Notes: generated by a model from the sequence alone, not told the origin. DNA of 11,601 bases from an uncultured Flavobacteriaceae bacterium (GCA_913020685.1 CAJWAY010000035.1:1-11601), one strand, 5' to 3'; shown: positions 1 through 7,831, counted from the first letter of the stretch. Program-made: numbers and translations.

Positions 1-14
1 AAAACTTAAATATA

Positions 15-1211
15 TTATTCAACCAAAAGGGGCTGAGTCCAAGCTTTTTTGGTTTCATCTTTAATTATAGGGTTATCCTTTTTAGCATTGGAGTTGATCC
101 TGACCCTCACAAAAACGTCCTCTTTTTTAAAGGTATATGATGCTGACTTACCAATCACTTTTTTTAACTCTACCACATCCTCAGCCCCTTTTTGATATCC
201 AATAAAAATGATCTCATAAATTACCCCAATTTCAGGATCAATTTCAATTTCAATTTGTTTTTTATCTGTGTGGAGTTTTTTGAGATGAACTCCAGTAGAG
301 GCGTAAAAATCACCTTTTTCCATGGCTGATATTATATCTTCAATAGCTAATTTTTTAGAATTTACCATCACCCATCCTCTCCCAGTATTGCTATCTTCAG
401 ATGAAAAAGAATGATAGCGATGACTGTCGTCAGTAGCGATTCCAAATAATAGTGGTTTACCCTCATTGTGGTAGTGAATATTAACTAAATCCCACATGGT
501 TTCTGTATCAATGTGCATATCGTCTCCCTCATTGTTCACTGCGGGGTGACCATTATAAACCTCAAAAAAGCGTTCTCCATTTAATTGTTTTAAATCGTCA
601 GCACTGATTCCGTAACCAAAGTTAGGATGGTTGATATGAGCAATCATGGAGGTTTTCAACCTTTTCCGTTGCTCGTGAACTGCGTCTAAGGTTCTCTGCA
701 TTACATCCAATACTGAAGTTCCGCGAATAGGATCTATTTTTTCTTCTATGTTTGTAACATTGATATGAATCGGCTTCTTTTCAAAAGAAGAAGTTACCTC
801 CTCAGATTTGATGACCAAAAAAGAATCTGGAACCTGTAATTTTGATCGGAACTCCTCAAAAGTTTTAAGCCGAACTAGTGTTTTTCCAGAATCTACTTTG
901 GTTTCTACCCAATCCCCAAATCGGTTTTGATATTTTTCTAGGGTTTTATAATTCATCTCCCTTTCTCTAATTTCATACCAAAATTCTGAATCACCAATGG
1001 TATTATGATCTGAAAGTGCTATAAATTGGTAATCATTGTCCTTATACCATTGAATGATCATTTCGGGGAAATCATCACCGTCACTCCAAAGAGAATGGGT
1101 ATGTAAATTACCCCTATACCAGATTTGTTTGGCACTAAAGTTTTTACATGAGAACAGCTGAATGGATATGAGCCCAGCCACAACCAAAAATGATTTATTG
1201 AATATCCTCAC
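15..1211 (-). CDS. Exported PHP-domain metal-dependent phosphoesterase (CehA/McbA-like lipoprotein)
   Basis: Predicted metal-dependent hydrolase of the PHP superfamily, 398 aa, anchored in the envelope as a lipoprotein. A short basic N-terminus, a hydrophobic stretch (residues 8-20) and the lipobox LFSC give Cys22 as the lipidated residue. PHP metal ligands are visible: H37-x-H39 in NLHTHSLWSDG, D68-H69 in ALSDHN, a Glu pair at 137-138, H192 and H195 in AHINHPN, and D261/D262 with H264 in TDDSH. About 90 C-terminal residues look like a beta-rich extension. Members of this family cleave phosphate esters or related bonds, but the substrate cannot be read from sequence. The start is GTG; no in-frame ATG lies nearby and the signal peptide begins right here. 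It is the last gene of the leftward run, 70 bp after the symporter. The fold is confident; the substrate is unknown. Confidence 0.88.
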   Translation of the reverse strand: MRIFNKSFLVVAGLISIQLFSCKNFSAKQIWYRGNLHTHSLWSDGDDFPEMIIQWYKDNDYQFIALSDHNTIGDSEFWYEIREREMNYKTLEKYQNRFGDWVETKVDSGKTLVRLKTFEEFRSKLQVPDSFLVIKSEEVTSSFEKKPIHINVTNIEEKIDPIRGTSVLDVMQRTLDAVHEQRKRLKTSMIAHINHPNFGYGISADDLKQLNGERFFEVYNGHPAVNNEGDDMHIDTETMWDLVNIHYHNEGKPLLFGIATDDSHRYHSFSSEDSNTGRGWVMVNSKKLAIEDIISAMEKGDFYASTGVHLKKLHTDKKQIEIEIDPEIGVIYEIIFIGYQKGAEDVVELKKVIGKSASYTFKKEDVFVRVRINSNAKKDNPIIKDETKKAWTQPLLVE

Positions 1212-1254
1212 AGATTTTGTTTTTTGTAATATATAAAATTTAACTAAACTAATA

Positions 1255-1284
1255 TGATCAGGACCCTTTGATTGTATCTGATCA
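1255..1284 (-). repeat. Inverted repeat overlapping the symporter stop codon
   Basis: TGATCAG at 1255-1261 is mirrored by CTGATCA at 1278-1284, giving a perfect 7-bp stem with a 16-nt interior. The right arm contains the TGA stop of the upstream symporter gene. No T-run follows on the minus strand, so it is not a standard intrinsic terminator. It could be an RNA-processing or attenuation hairpin that separates the lipoprotein gene from the rest of the operon, or chance, since TGATCA is itself palindromic. Confidence 0.3.
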
Positions 1285-2826
1285 ATGAAAAATAATGTGC
1301 AATAAAATTAAAGAGGCCAACATTCCCAAACCTATTCCCATAATTTTTTTTGAGGTGATTTGAATCATTAATCGGGGATCTTGAAACCGTGCTTTTGAAA
1401 ACAAAACAATTAGGAAAAACCCGATAAGTATGATCCACATTGCCCTTACAAAATAATTCATATCTGGAAAGAGAAACTTGAAAATGAACTGGAAGATTAT
1501 AGTAGCCAAAAAAGTAGAAAATGTAACCTTCTGTTGGGGAGCTACCAAAAAAACTGCAGCACAAATAACCACCACAATACCACAATTGATATAATACCGA
1601 AGTTCATTTAGCGTATGAGTAAATGCAGCATTAGGGTCTGAAAATTTAAGATAAAGCAACAAGATTCCGACTGTAACTCCTGAGACAAAACTAAATAAAA
1701 TACTACGTCTTCCCGCTTCCACCATTTGGGCATCACTTGCTTTTTTGAAGAGATATTCTTTGTAGATATCAACAGACCACAAAGTCGCCAAGGAATTGAA
1801 TGTTGAGTCGACTGTGCTCATCAAAGAGGCAAACAAAGCACATAAAACTAAACCTTTTGCCCCCATTGGCAAGTATGTATTTACCAAATATGGAAAAGAC
1901 ATGTCTGGATCAGACAGTCCATTTTCTCCCAAAATACCAAACAATGCAATACCAGGCACCACAATAATCATAGCCATCAAATATTTCATCAAGCCACCCA
2001 CCATGAGTCCTATCTGAGCGTGTTTAAGATTCTTTGCGGCCAGAGACCTTTGCACAATCGATTGATTAGCACACCAATAATTAATATTTAATAAGAATAA
2101 ACCAAAAATATGTGTCCAGGGTAACTTTTCATGATCCCAAGGTAGATGTAAGTGCATCAACTGTGGTGTTTTTGTGTACAACGCTGACCAGCCTCCTAAG
2201 TGATGAATCGCCATAAACATTACAACCAACCCACCAGATAGTAAAACTAAAAACTGAACGATGTCGGTTCTAACAACAGAACTTAGACCGCCAAAATAAG
2301 TATAGATCGCTGAAAACGATCCAAGGCTTATTATCAGCACAGTAATTCTTGTAATTCGGTTTGGATGCAGAAAGGACAAATATTCTCCAAAAACCGTATC
2401 AGCAGCGTATGCCCCCCAAAAAAGTGCTGCCCCTATAGTGATGGTTGAGAACAACGAAATATTGGCTAAGGAATAAAGCAAAGCTACCTTTCTTCCTAGC
2501 CGTTTTTTTATAAACTGAGTGATGGTGATGACCTTGTCTTTAAGGTAAAAGGGAATAAATACAAAAGAGGCTAAAAGTATCCCCTGAATAGCATTGATCT
2601 CTAAACTTGCCTGTGCCAATCCATATAGGTAGGCAGAGCCCATCATACCCAAAAATTGATATCCCTGAATATTTGTCGCAATGGTCGAAAAAGCAATAGA
2701 GTGCCATCGTAAACTTCTTGAACTTAAGAAGTATTCCTCACTAGTCATCCCTTTGGTCTGTCTCCCCCAAATGGCAACTAGCATAACTAATCCAAAGTAG
2801 GCCACAACTATTACAAAGTCAATCAT
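1282..2826 (-). CDS. Sodium/solute symporter (SSS family, SGLT-like)
   Basis: Inner-membrane secondary transporter of 514 aa, a usual length for the family, with about 13-14 hydrophobic helices. It is an SSS protein by NIQGYQFLGMMG in the first core helix, the conserved RTDIVQF (D188), QRSLAAKN, and the S/T-rich Na+-site helix around FASLMSTVDSTFNS (S334, S337, T338). Aligned by eye to the Vibrio galactose carrier vSGLT, it keeps several sugar-pocket residues: N52, Q57, E76, N247, Y250 and K281 match vSGLT N64, Q69, E88, N260, Y263 and K294. The helix carrying vSGLT Q428 is different: it reads THTLNELRYY, with Arg410. I infer a sugar-like substrate that may carry a negative charge. It lies 34 bp downstream of the flavin monooxygenase gene in the same direction, so it probably imports that pathway's substrate. 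It is much less vSGLT-like than the symporter at 8909-10570. Confidence 0.93.
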   Translation of the reverse strand: MIDFVIVVAYFGLVMLVAIWGRQTKGMTSEEYFLSSRSLRWHSIAFSTIATNIQGYQFLGMMGSAYLYGLAQASLEINAIQGILLASFVFIPFYLKDKVITITQFIKKRLGRKVALLYSLANISLFSTITIGAALFWGAYAADTVFGEYLSFLHPNRITRITVLIISLGSFSAIYTYFGGLSSVVRTDIVQFLVLLSGGLVVMFMAIHHLGGWSALYTKTPQLMHLHLPWDHEKLPWTHIFGLFLLNINYWCANQSIVQRSLAAKNLKHAQIGLMVGGLMKYLMAMIIVVPGIALFGILGENGLSDPDMSFPYLVNTYLPMGAKGLVLCALFASLMSTVDSTFNSLATLWSVDIYKEYLFKKASDAQMVEAGRRSILFSFVSGVTVGILLLYLKFSDPNAAFTHTLNELRYYINCGIVVVICAAVFLVAPQQKVTFSTFLATIIFQFIFKFLFPDMNYFVRAMWIILIGFFLIVLFSKARFQDPRLMIQITSKKIMGIGLGMLASLILLHIIFH

Positions 2827-2860
2827 GGCATAACAAATCTAAATAAACAAACGTCATCTG

Positions 2861-4015
2861 TCATTCTCTGATTCCGTTGGCCAAGGGGGTCATTGGTTGA
2901 TCTTTTGTAGTTTTCCCCTGAAGGTGGGGCATTGAAAACGTTTTTAATCTTGGAAGTACAAGCTCTGCAAAACGATTACATTCATCGATATTTGGATAGC
3001 CTGAGAAAATAAAAGATCGTATACCCATATCTATATACCGGTATAATTTTTCAACTATCTGGTCGGGGTTGCCAACAAGTGCAGCTCCACATCCAGATCG
3101 GGCCTTTCCTATCCCCGTCCATAAATGAGGTTCTACATAGCCGTCACTTGAGGATTGATCTCTCATTTTTTTTTGACGTTTAACACCATAGGATTTTGCG
3201 TCCAGGGCTCGATCCTTTAATTCTTGTCCAACCCCTAAATCAAGTTTTGAGATAATGCTATCCGCATATTCACGAGCCTCCTCCTCAGTATCCCGAACTA
3301 CTACATGAACCCTTAGTCCGAAGTCTATCTTTCTTTTATATTTTGCAGCTTTCTGGCTCATATTTTCCATTAAGTTCCTCAAATTGTCTTCTGTTTCAGG
3401 CCACATAAGGTAAACATCACAATGCTCTGCACAAAGATCAACTGCAGGGGGAGAATATCCCCCAAAGTAAAGCAAAGGACCTCGATTTTGATAGGGTTTT
3501 ACAGGGTTTGTAGGAAGTTTGAACTTATAAAACTGACCGTTGAAATTAATTTCCCCTTTTGACCATGCTTGTTTGAGTATTTCAATGACCTCTCGAGATC
3601 GTTGATACCGATCTTGGGAAGAGAGTTCTTCGCCCGGTAAGTTTGATGAGATGATATTTACCGTAAGTCGTCCCTTAAGGATATGGTCAATCGTAGTAAG
3701 TGTTCGGGCCAACATCGGAGGATGAATCTCTCCACAGCGAACAGCCGCCAGTATATTTATATTTTGAATCATTGGTGATACGGCAGCTACAAAAGGAAGT
3801 GTATCTTGTCCTACTTGATAAGATGAAGGACATAAAATATTTCTATAACCCAATTTATCAGCGGCAAGTAAAATATTGGAAGAATTTTCCCAATTGCTTT
3901 TGTATTTCACATTACGCTCACCCAAATAGCGGTCGTCACCATCACAAATTGGAGCAAACCAAGAGACCTCTGCCCCTTGCACCTCTTTTGATCTAATATC
4001 TATTGGCATAAACAT
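2861..4015 (-). CDS. FMNH2-dependent monooxygenase, luciferase-like, alkanesulfonate monooxygenase (SsuD) family
   Basis: Cytosolic TIM-barrel oxygenase of 384 aa. SsuD-type enzymes use reduced FMN supplied by a partner reductase, plus O2, to cut a C-S bond and release sulfite and an aldehyde. The match to E. coli SsuD is visible along the whole length: EVSWFAPICDGD at the N-terminus, AADKLGY, YFGG, GLRVHVVVRDTEEEA, LWTGIGKARSGCGAALVG and SFIFSGYP. SsuD active-site residues R226, H228, R297 and Y331 correspond to R235, H237, R306 and Y340. The loop with SsuD Cys54 is different (PSSYQVGQDT, no Cys at that place), and the segment after NIIS is about seven residues shorter than in SsuD. Both changes suggest a different sulfonate or sulfone substrate. 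ATG at 4015 is used; a second ATG two codons later is possible. It lies 29 bp after the aldo/keto reductase. No flavin reductase is in the window. Confidence 0.9.
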   Translation of the reverse strand: MFMPIDIRSKEVQGAEVSWFAPICDGDDRYLGERNVKYKSNWENSSNILLAADKLGYRNILCPSSYQVGQDTLPFVAAVSPMIQNINILAAVRCGEIHPPMLARTLTTIDHILKGRLTVNIISSNLPGEELSSQDRYQRSREVIEILKQAWSKGEINFNGQFYKFKLPTNPVKPYQNRGPLLYFGGYSPPAVDLCAEHCDVYLMWPETEDNLRNLMENMSQKAAKYKRKIDFGLRVHVVVRDTEEEAREYADSIISKLDLGVGQELKDRALDAKSYGVKRQKKMRDQSSSDGYVEPHLWTGIGKARSGCGAALVGNPDQIVEKLYRYIDMGIRSFIFSGYPNIDECNRFAELVLPRLKTFSMPHLQGKTTKDQPMTPLANGIRE

Positions 4016-4044
4016 TTAATTGTTTGCAATTATTAAGATGGGGT

Positions 4045-4959
4045 TTATGGGATTTCGGTTCCCGTTGCAACCTGCCAAAGTAAATACCACTCCTCGTGCG
4101 ATAAATTAATATTTAAACTTTCTTTGGCGTTTTTAATTCTTGAAAGTTTAGAGGTTCCCAGAACAGGAACGATCCCCGCAGGATGTTTTCTCAACCATGC
4201 AAGTAAAATTTGATCCGGTTGAGCATCGTGCTTTTGAGAAAGTGAATCCACAATTTTTTGCACTTCTGTAATGTTATGATCCTCTGAAGAACTTTTTAGC
4301 AAGGCACCTCCACCCAGCGGTGACCAGGCTGTGGGGGTGACTCCCCACTTTTGACATTGATCTAAAATACCATTTTCAAAAGCCTGACGATGAAGCAATG
4401 ATATCTCCACTTGATGGGTACATAATGGAAAGACCTGTTGAAGTAATTCAAATTGGCTTACAGAAAAATTTGAAACACCAAAATATTTAACTTTACCCTC
4501 ATTTTTCAATTCAGTAAAAGCTTGAGCTATTTCATGTGGATCAAATAAAATATCTGGACGGTGCAACAACAAGTTATCAACATGATCTGTATGGAAGGCA
4601 AGTAAAGAATTTTCGACAGAGCGTTTAATGTGGTCTTTGTTTAGATCGTATGATTTAATTTGGTGCTCGGGTCGCTTTTCTGAAACCATTTTGATTCCAC
4701 ATTTTGTTGTAATTCTTATTTGAGTTCGCAAATCCGGTCTTTTTTTAAGTACAGCACCAAAATCAGCTTCGGTTGTGTAAGAACCATAAATATCTGCGTG
4801 GTCAAAATCAATAATGTCCATTGAAATACAACCCTCTATAAAATTTTCGATCTCTGATGCGTTCATATTTCTACCCCACTGCCCCATTCGCATTGTTCCC
4901 ACAATAAAGGGAGCTGTTTTGTAATCTTTCAATGAAATAGGCCTGCGATTGTGTGCCAT
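4045..4959 (-). CDS. Aldo/keto reductase (YdhF-like)
   Basis: NAD(P)H-dependent reductase of aldehydes or ketones, TIM barrel, 304 aa from the ATG at 4959. The catalytic tetrad is complete: D53 and Y58 in DFDHADIYGSY, K86 in TTKCGI and H133 in LLLHRPD. FGVSNFS, HQVEIS, AWSPLGGG and VPVLGTSKLSRIK are the family's cofactor and barrel motifs. The overall pattern is closest to E. coli YdhF. An in-frame TTG at 5004 would add 15 residues and leave only 21 bp to the divergent gene; I prefer the ATG because YdhF-like proteins begin near this point and AAAAAATTA precedes it. It is first in the leftward operon, so it may act on the product of the monooxygenase encoded next. That role is inference; alone, the gene could be a general aldehyde reductase. 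Confidence 0.92.
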   Translation of the reverse strand: MAHNRRPISLKDYKTAPFIVGTMRMGQWGRNMNASEIENFIEGCISMDIIDFDHADIYGSYTTEADFGAVLKKRPDLRTQIRITTKCGIKMVSEKRPEHQIKSYDLNKDHIKRSVENSLLAFHTDHVDNLLLHRPDILFDPHEIAQAFTELKNEGKVKYFGVSNFSVSQFELLQQVFPLCTHQVEISLLHRQAFENGILDQCQKWGVTPTAWSPLGGGALLKSSSEDHNITEVQKIVDSLSQKHDAQPDQILLAWLRKHPAGIVPVLGTSKLSRIKNAKESLNINLSHEEWYLLWQVATGTEIP

Positions 4960-4987
4960 TAATTTTTTGTAGATTTTAAATAAGAAT

Positions 4988-5004
4988 TTGACTAATTTAA
5001 TCAA
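4988..5004. promoter_or_regulatory. Candidate operator: 17-bp imperfect palindrome between divergent genes
   Basis: TTGACTAATTTAATCAA is symmetric around 4996, with one mismatched pair (4992/5000). It lies near the middle of the 66-bp gap between the leftward reductase gene and the rightward rhamnosidase gene. The size and symmetry suit a dimeric HTH regulator serving both promoters, but no regulator gene is in the window. I found no exact TAnnTTTG element on either strand of the gap. AT-rich DNA produces such palindromes by chance fairly often. Confidence 0.35.
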
Positions 5005-5025
5005 CCTTTTTGGTACTCAAAACAA

Positions 5026-7773
5026 ATGAAAAAAAAATTATCGATGGAATTGATTCTTAAAGCATTAAATAACTTTTACCAACAAAAAATCTCAAACTGG
5101 AGATCCAAAAGTATAAATAATCTTTTTGCACTTATTTTTTTGGGACTGCTTTGGAGTGCACATTCACAAAATAATTCCTTAAGGTTGTATGACCTTAAAA
5201 GCGAATATTTGGTAAATCCTATCGGACTGGATGTGAAAACACCCCGCTTGACATGGAAAATTGCAGATAAAAGGAGAGGAGCCATTCAAAAAGCCTACAA
5301 GATATCAGTCGGAATAGACTCCGCCAAAGTTGCTGCAGGAAATGGTTCCCACTGGAATACGGGGAAAGTTAATGCAGACCATCAAAAAGTCATCTATGGT
5401 GGAAAAGAATTGCAAGCATTTCAAAAGTATTATTGGTCTTTAACCGTTTGGGACAAAAACAACAAAAAATTTCAATCCAAACATTTGGCCAGTTTTGAGA
5501 TGGGCATGATGGAGGGCAGAAACTGGAAGGGTTCCTGGATCTCCGACTGTCGTGATATCAACAAAAAAGAAAGCCCTTATTTCAGAAAAGAATTTAACAT
5601 TAAAAAGAAAATAAATAAGGCAAGAGTATACATTACTGCTGCAGGACTGTTTGAGCTATATTTAAATGGAAAAAGGGTTGGAGATCATCAACTTGATCCA
5701 ACATATACACGTTTTGATCGCAGAAATTTATATGTTACACATGATGTTACTTCGCATTTAAAGCAAAATAATGCCATTGGAATTTTGCTGGGAAATGGCT
5801 GGTTCAACCACCAATCCAGAGCCGTTTGGTATTTCCATGAAGCACCCTGGAGGGCGAGGCCCATGTTTTGCTTGGATTTGAAAGTAACATATGAGGATGG
5901 TTCTAAGCAAACTTTTTCCTCTGGTCCCGATTGGAAAAATTCTTCAGGTTCACTAATTTTTAACAGCATCTATACCGCCGAACACCACAACGCCCAATTG
6001 GAGCAAAAAGGTTGGAATAGGTTTGGTTTTGACGACCAAAAATGGAAAAAAAGTATCGTTACCTCAGCACCCTCAAATAAAATTGTCGCTCAAGCTTTAC
6101 ACCCCATAAAACATACCCTTGAAATACAACCGTTAAAAATGCGAAAGATCAGTCCTCAAAAATACATTTTTGACCTTGGAAGAAATATCGCAGGAGTCTC
6201 AAGAATTAAATTAAAAGGTGAACCAGGAACGGTTCTGAGGGTTACCCATTCCGAGTTATTGGATGAAAATGGTGAAATTGACCTCTCCAATATTATAGTC
6301 CATTATCGTCCCACAGATGATAGTGATCCTTTTCAAACCGATATCTATACACTAAGCGGTGTAGGGACAGAAACTTTTACCCCAAAGTTTAACTACAAAG
6401 GTTTCCAATACATCGAAGTTATTAGCAGTGAGCCTATAGAATTAACAAAGGAAAGTATTTTAGGGATTTTTATGCATAGTGCTGTGCCATCTATTGGAAA
6501 AGTAAACAGTTCTAACCCGTTGATCAATAAACTTTGGAATGCAACCAATAACGCCTATCTGTCTAACTTATTCGGTTACCCGACAGATTGCCCCCAGCGA
6601 GAAAAAAACGGATGGACTGGTGATGCGCATATTGCAATTGAAATGGGACTTTACAATTTTGAAGGGATAACCGTTTATGAAAAATGGTTGGCCGACCATC
6701 GCGATGAGCAACAAACCAATGGCATACTTCCCTCGATTATTCCATCCAGCGGGTGGGGATATGAATGGGCTAATGGTCCGGATTGGACAAGTAGTTTGGC
6801 CATTATTCCTTGGAATATTTATTTGTTTTACGGAGATCAAAAACTATTGGAAGATTGTTATGAAAACATAAAAAGGTATGTAGATCATATTACTGAAATC
6901 AGCCCTGGATACATTACTAACTGGGGATTGGGCGACTGGGTTCCTGTAAAATCGAAGACCCCAAAGCAGTTCACCTCATCGATCTACTATTTTTTAGATG
7001 CAAGCATTCTAGCAAAAGCTGCAAAATTATTTGGAAAAGAAGCGGATCATCAAAAGTATTCTCAATTAGCATCAAGGATTAAAGAGGCTATTAATTCCAA
7101 ATTTTTTGATCCAAAAACAGCGATTTACGGCAGTGGTTTTCAAACAGAGTTGAGCACTGCACTGTTCTGGGGAATTGTTCCTGAAGGCTATTCTAAAAAA
7201 GTTGCCCAAAACTTAGCCAAGAAAGTAGTATCTGACAACAGTCATATTGATGTTGGACTATTAGGCAGCAAAGCCATTCTCAATGCATTAAGTGAAAATG
7301 GCTATCCAGATTTGGCATATAAATTGTCTACCCAAAAGGATTTTCCTTCTTGGGGAGCTTGGATCGAAGAGGGAGCTACTACACTTTTTGAGGATTGGAA
7401 AGGAGCCTGGTCCAGAAACCATATCATGTTTGGGGAAATTGGAGCTTGGTTTTACAAAGCCTTGGGAGGCATCAAACCCGATCCTGAAAATCCAGGTTTT
7501 AAAAATTTTATTCTAGAACCTCACTTTGTAGCAGACCTAGAAAGATTCGAAGCCCAACACAATGGACCCTTTGGTAAGATAAATAGTAGTTGGAAAAAAA
7601 AGAACGGAATAGTTTTTTACAATGTAATAATACCTCCCAACAGCAGTGCTACCTTGGTCATAAATCATGGAAAAATCCAAAAAAGAGATGGAGTTAAATT
7701 TTCAAATAAAAAAAATGGTGCTTTTCAGGCTAATCTCTCAGCAGGTAGCTACCATTTTGAAATCAAGTTATAA
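5026..7773 (+). CDS. Exported alpha-L-rhamnosidase, glycoside hydrolase family 78
   Basis: Inverting glycosidase of 915 aa that removes terminal alpha-L-rhamnose from glycans or glycosides. Layout by eye: N-terminal beta domain (about 50-170), the rhamnosidase N domain (about 190-365, with LYLNGKRVGDHQLDP), a small beta domain (about 370-480), the (alpha/alpha)6 catalytic domain (about 490-825) and a C-terminal beta domain (about 830-910). The catalytic signature DCPQREKNGWTGD gives D521, E526 and D533, the same spacing as D567, E572 and D579 of Bacillus sp. GL1 RhaB. E789 in GATTLFEDW probably corresponds to E841, the general base. Export is likely: residues 33-44 are hydrophobic and SAHS|QNN fits signal peptidase I, giving cleavage after about Ser47. 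The n-region is unusually long; ATG at residue 7 is another possible start. It stands alone on this strand, divergent from the reductase operon, with no SusC/SusD genes beside it. Confidence 0.95.
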   Translation: MKKKLSMELILKALNNFYQQKISNWRSKSINNLFALIFLGLLWSAHSQNNSLRLYDLKSEYLVNPIGLDVKTPRLTWKIADKRRGAIQKAYKISVGIDSAKVAAGNGSHWNTGKVNADHQKVIYGGKELQAFQKYYWSLTVWDKNNKKFQSKHLASFEMGMMEGRNWKGSWISDCRDINKKESPYFRKEFNIKKKINKARVYITAAGLFELYLNGKRVGDHQLDPTYTRFDRRNLYVTHDVTSHLKQNNAIGILLGNGWFNHQSRAVWYFHEAPWRARPMFCLDLKVTYEDGSKQTFSSGPDWKNSSGSLIFNSIYTAEHHNAQLEQKGWNRFGFDDQKWKKSIVTSAPSNKIVAQALHPIKHTLEIQPLKMRKISPQKYIFDLGRNIAGVSRIKLKGEPGTVLRVTHSELLDENGEIDLSNIIVHYRPTDDSDPFQTDIYTLSGVGTETFTPKFNYKGFQYIEVISSEPIELTKESILGIFMHSAVPSIGKVNSSNPLINKLWNATNNAYLSNLFGYPTDCPQREKNGWTGDAHIAIEMGLYNFEGITVYEKWLADHRDEQQTNGILPSIIPSSGWGYEWANGPDWTSSLAIIPWNIYLFYGDQKLLEDCYENIKRYVDHITEISPGYITNWGLGDWVPVKSKTPKQFTSSIYYFLDASILAKAAKLFGKEADHQKYSQLASRIKEAINSKFFDPKTAIYGSGFQTELSTALFWGIVPEGYSKKVAQNLAKKVVSDNSHIDVGLLGSKAILNALSENGYPDLAYKLSTQKDFPSWGAWIEEGATTLFEDWKGAWSRNHIMFGEIGAWFYKALGGIKPDPENPGFKNFILEPHFVADLERFEAQHNGPFGKINSSWKKKNGIVFYNVIIPPNSSATLVINHGKIQKRDGVKFSNKKNGAFQANLSAGSYHFEIKL

Positions 7774-7779
7774 ATCCGT

Positions 7780-7800
7780 TTAATGAGCTTATTAATTTTG
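7780..7800 (+). terminator. Weak candidate terminator after the rhamnosidase gene
   Basis: TTAATGAGCTTATTAA (7780-7795) can fold as a 6-bp stem, including one G-U pair, with the loop AGCT, followed by TTTTG. It begins 7 bp after the stop codon. The stem is AT-rich and the T-run short, so read-through into galE is plausible. Confidence 0.25.
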
Positions 7801-7831
7801 ATCGAGAAATTTAGATAATTAAATAAAATGT

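Noticed and set aside
1796..2017. Open frame on the plus strand inside the symporter gene (also other overlapping frames at 1244-1585, 3700-3996 and 6568-6840)
   Set aside because: These run against or across strongly supported coding regions and have low-complexity translations without motifs, so they are shadow frames.
4960..5004. N-terminal extension of the aldo/keto reductase from the TTG at 5004
   Set aside because: The added residues are a Lys- and hydrophobic-rich stretch not expected in this cytosolic family, and the extension would use up most of the divergent control region. The ATG at 4959 fits YdhF-like proteins better, but TTG is not excluded.
5026..7773. Idea that the GH78 enzyme is itself a sulfoquinovosidase serving the monooxygenase operon
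   Set aside because: Its catalytic signature is that of ordinary alpha-L-rhamnosidases, and known sulfoquinovosidases belong to other families (GH31, GH188).
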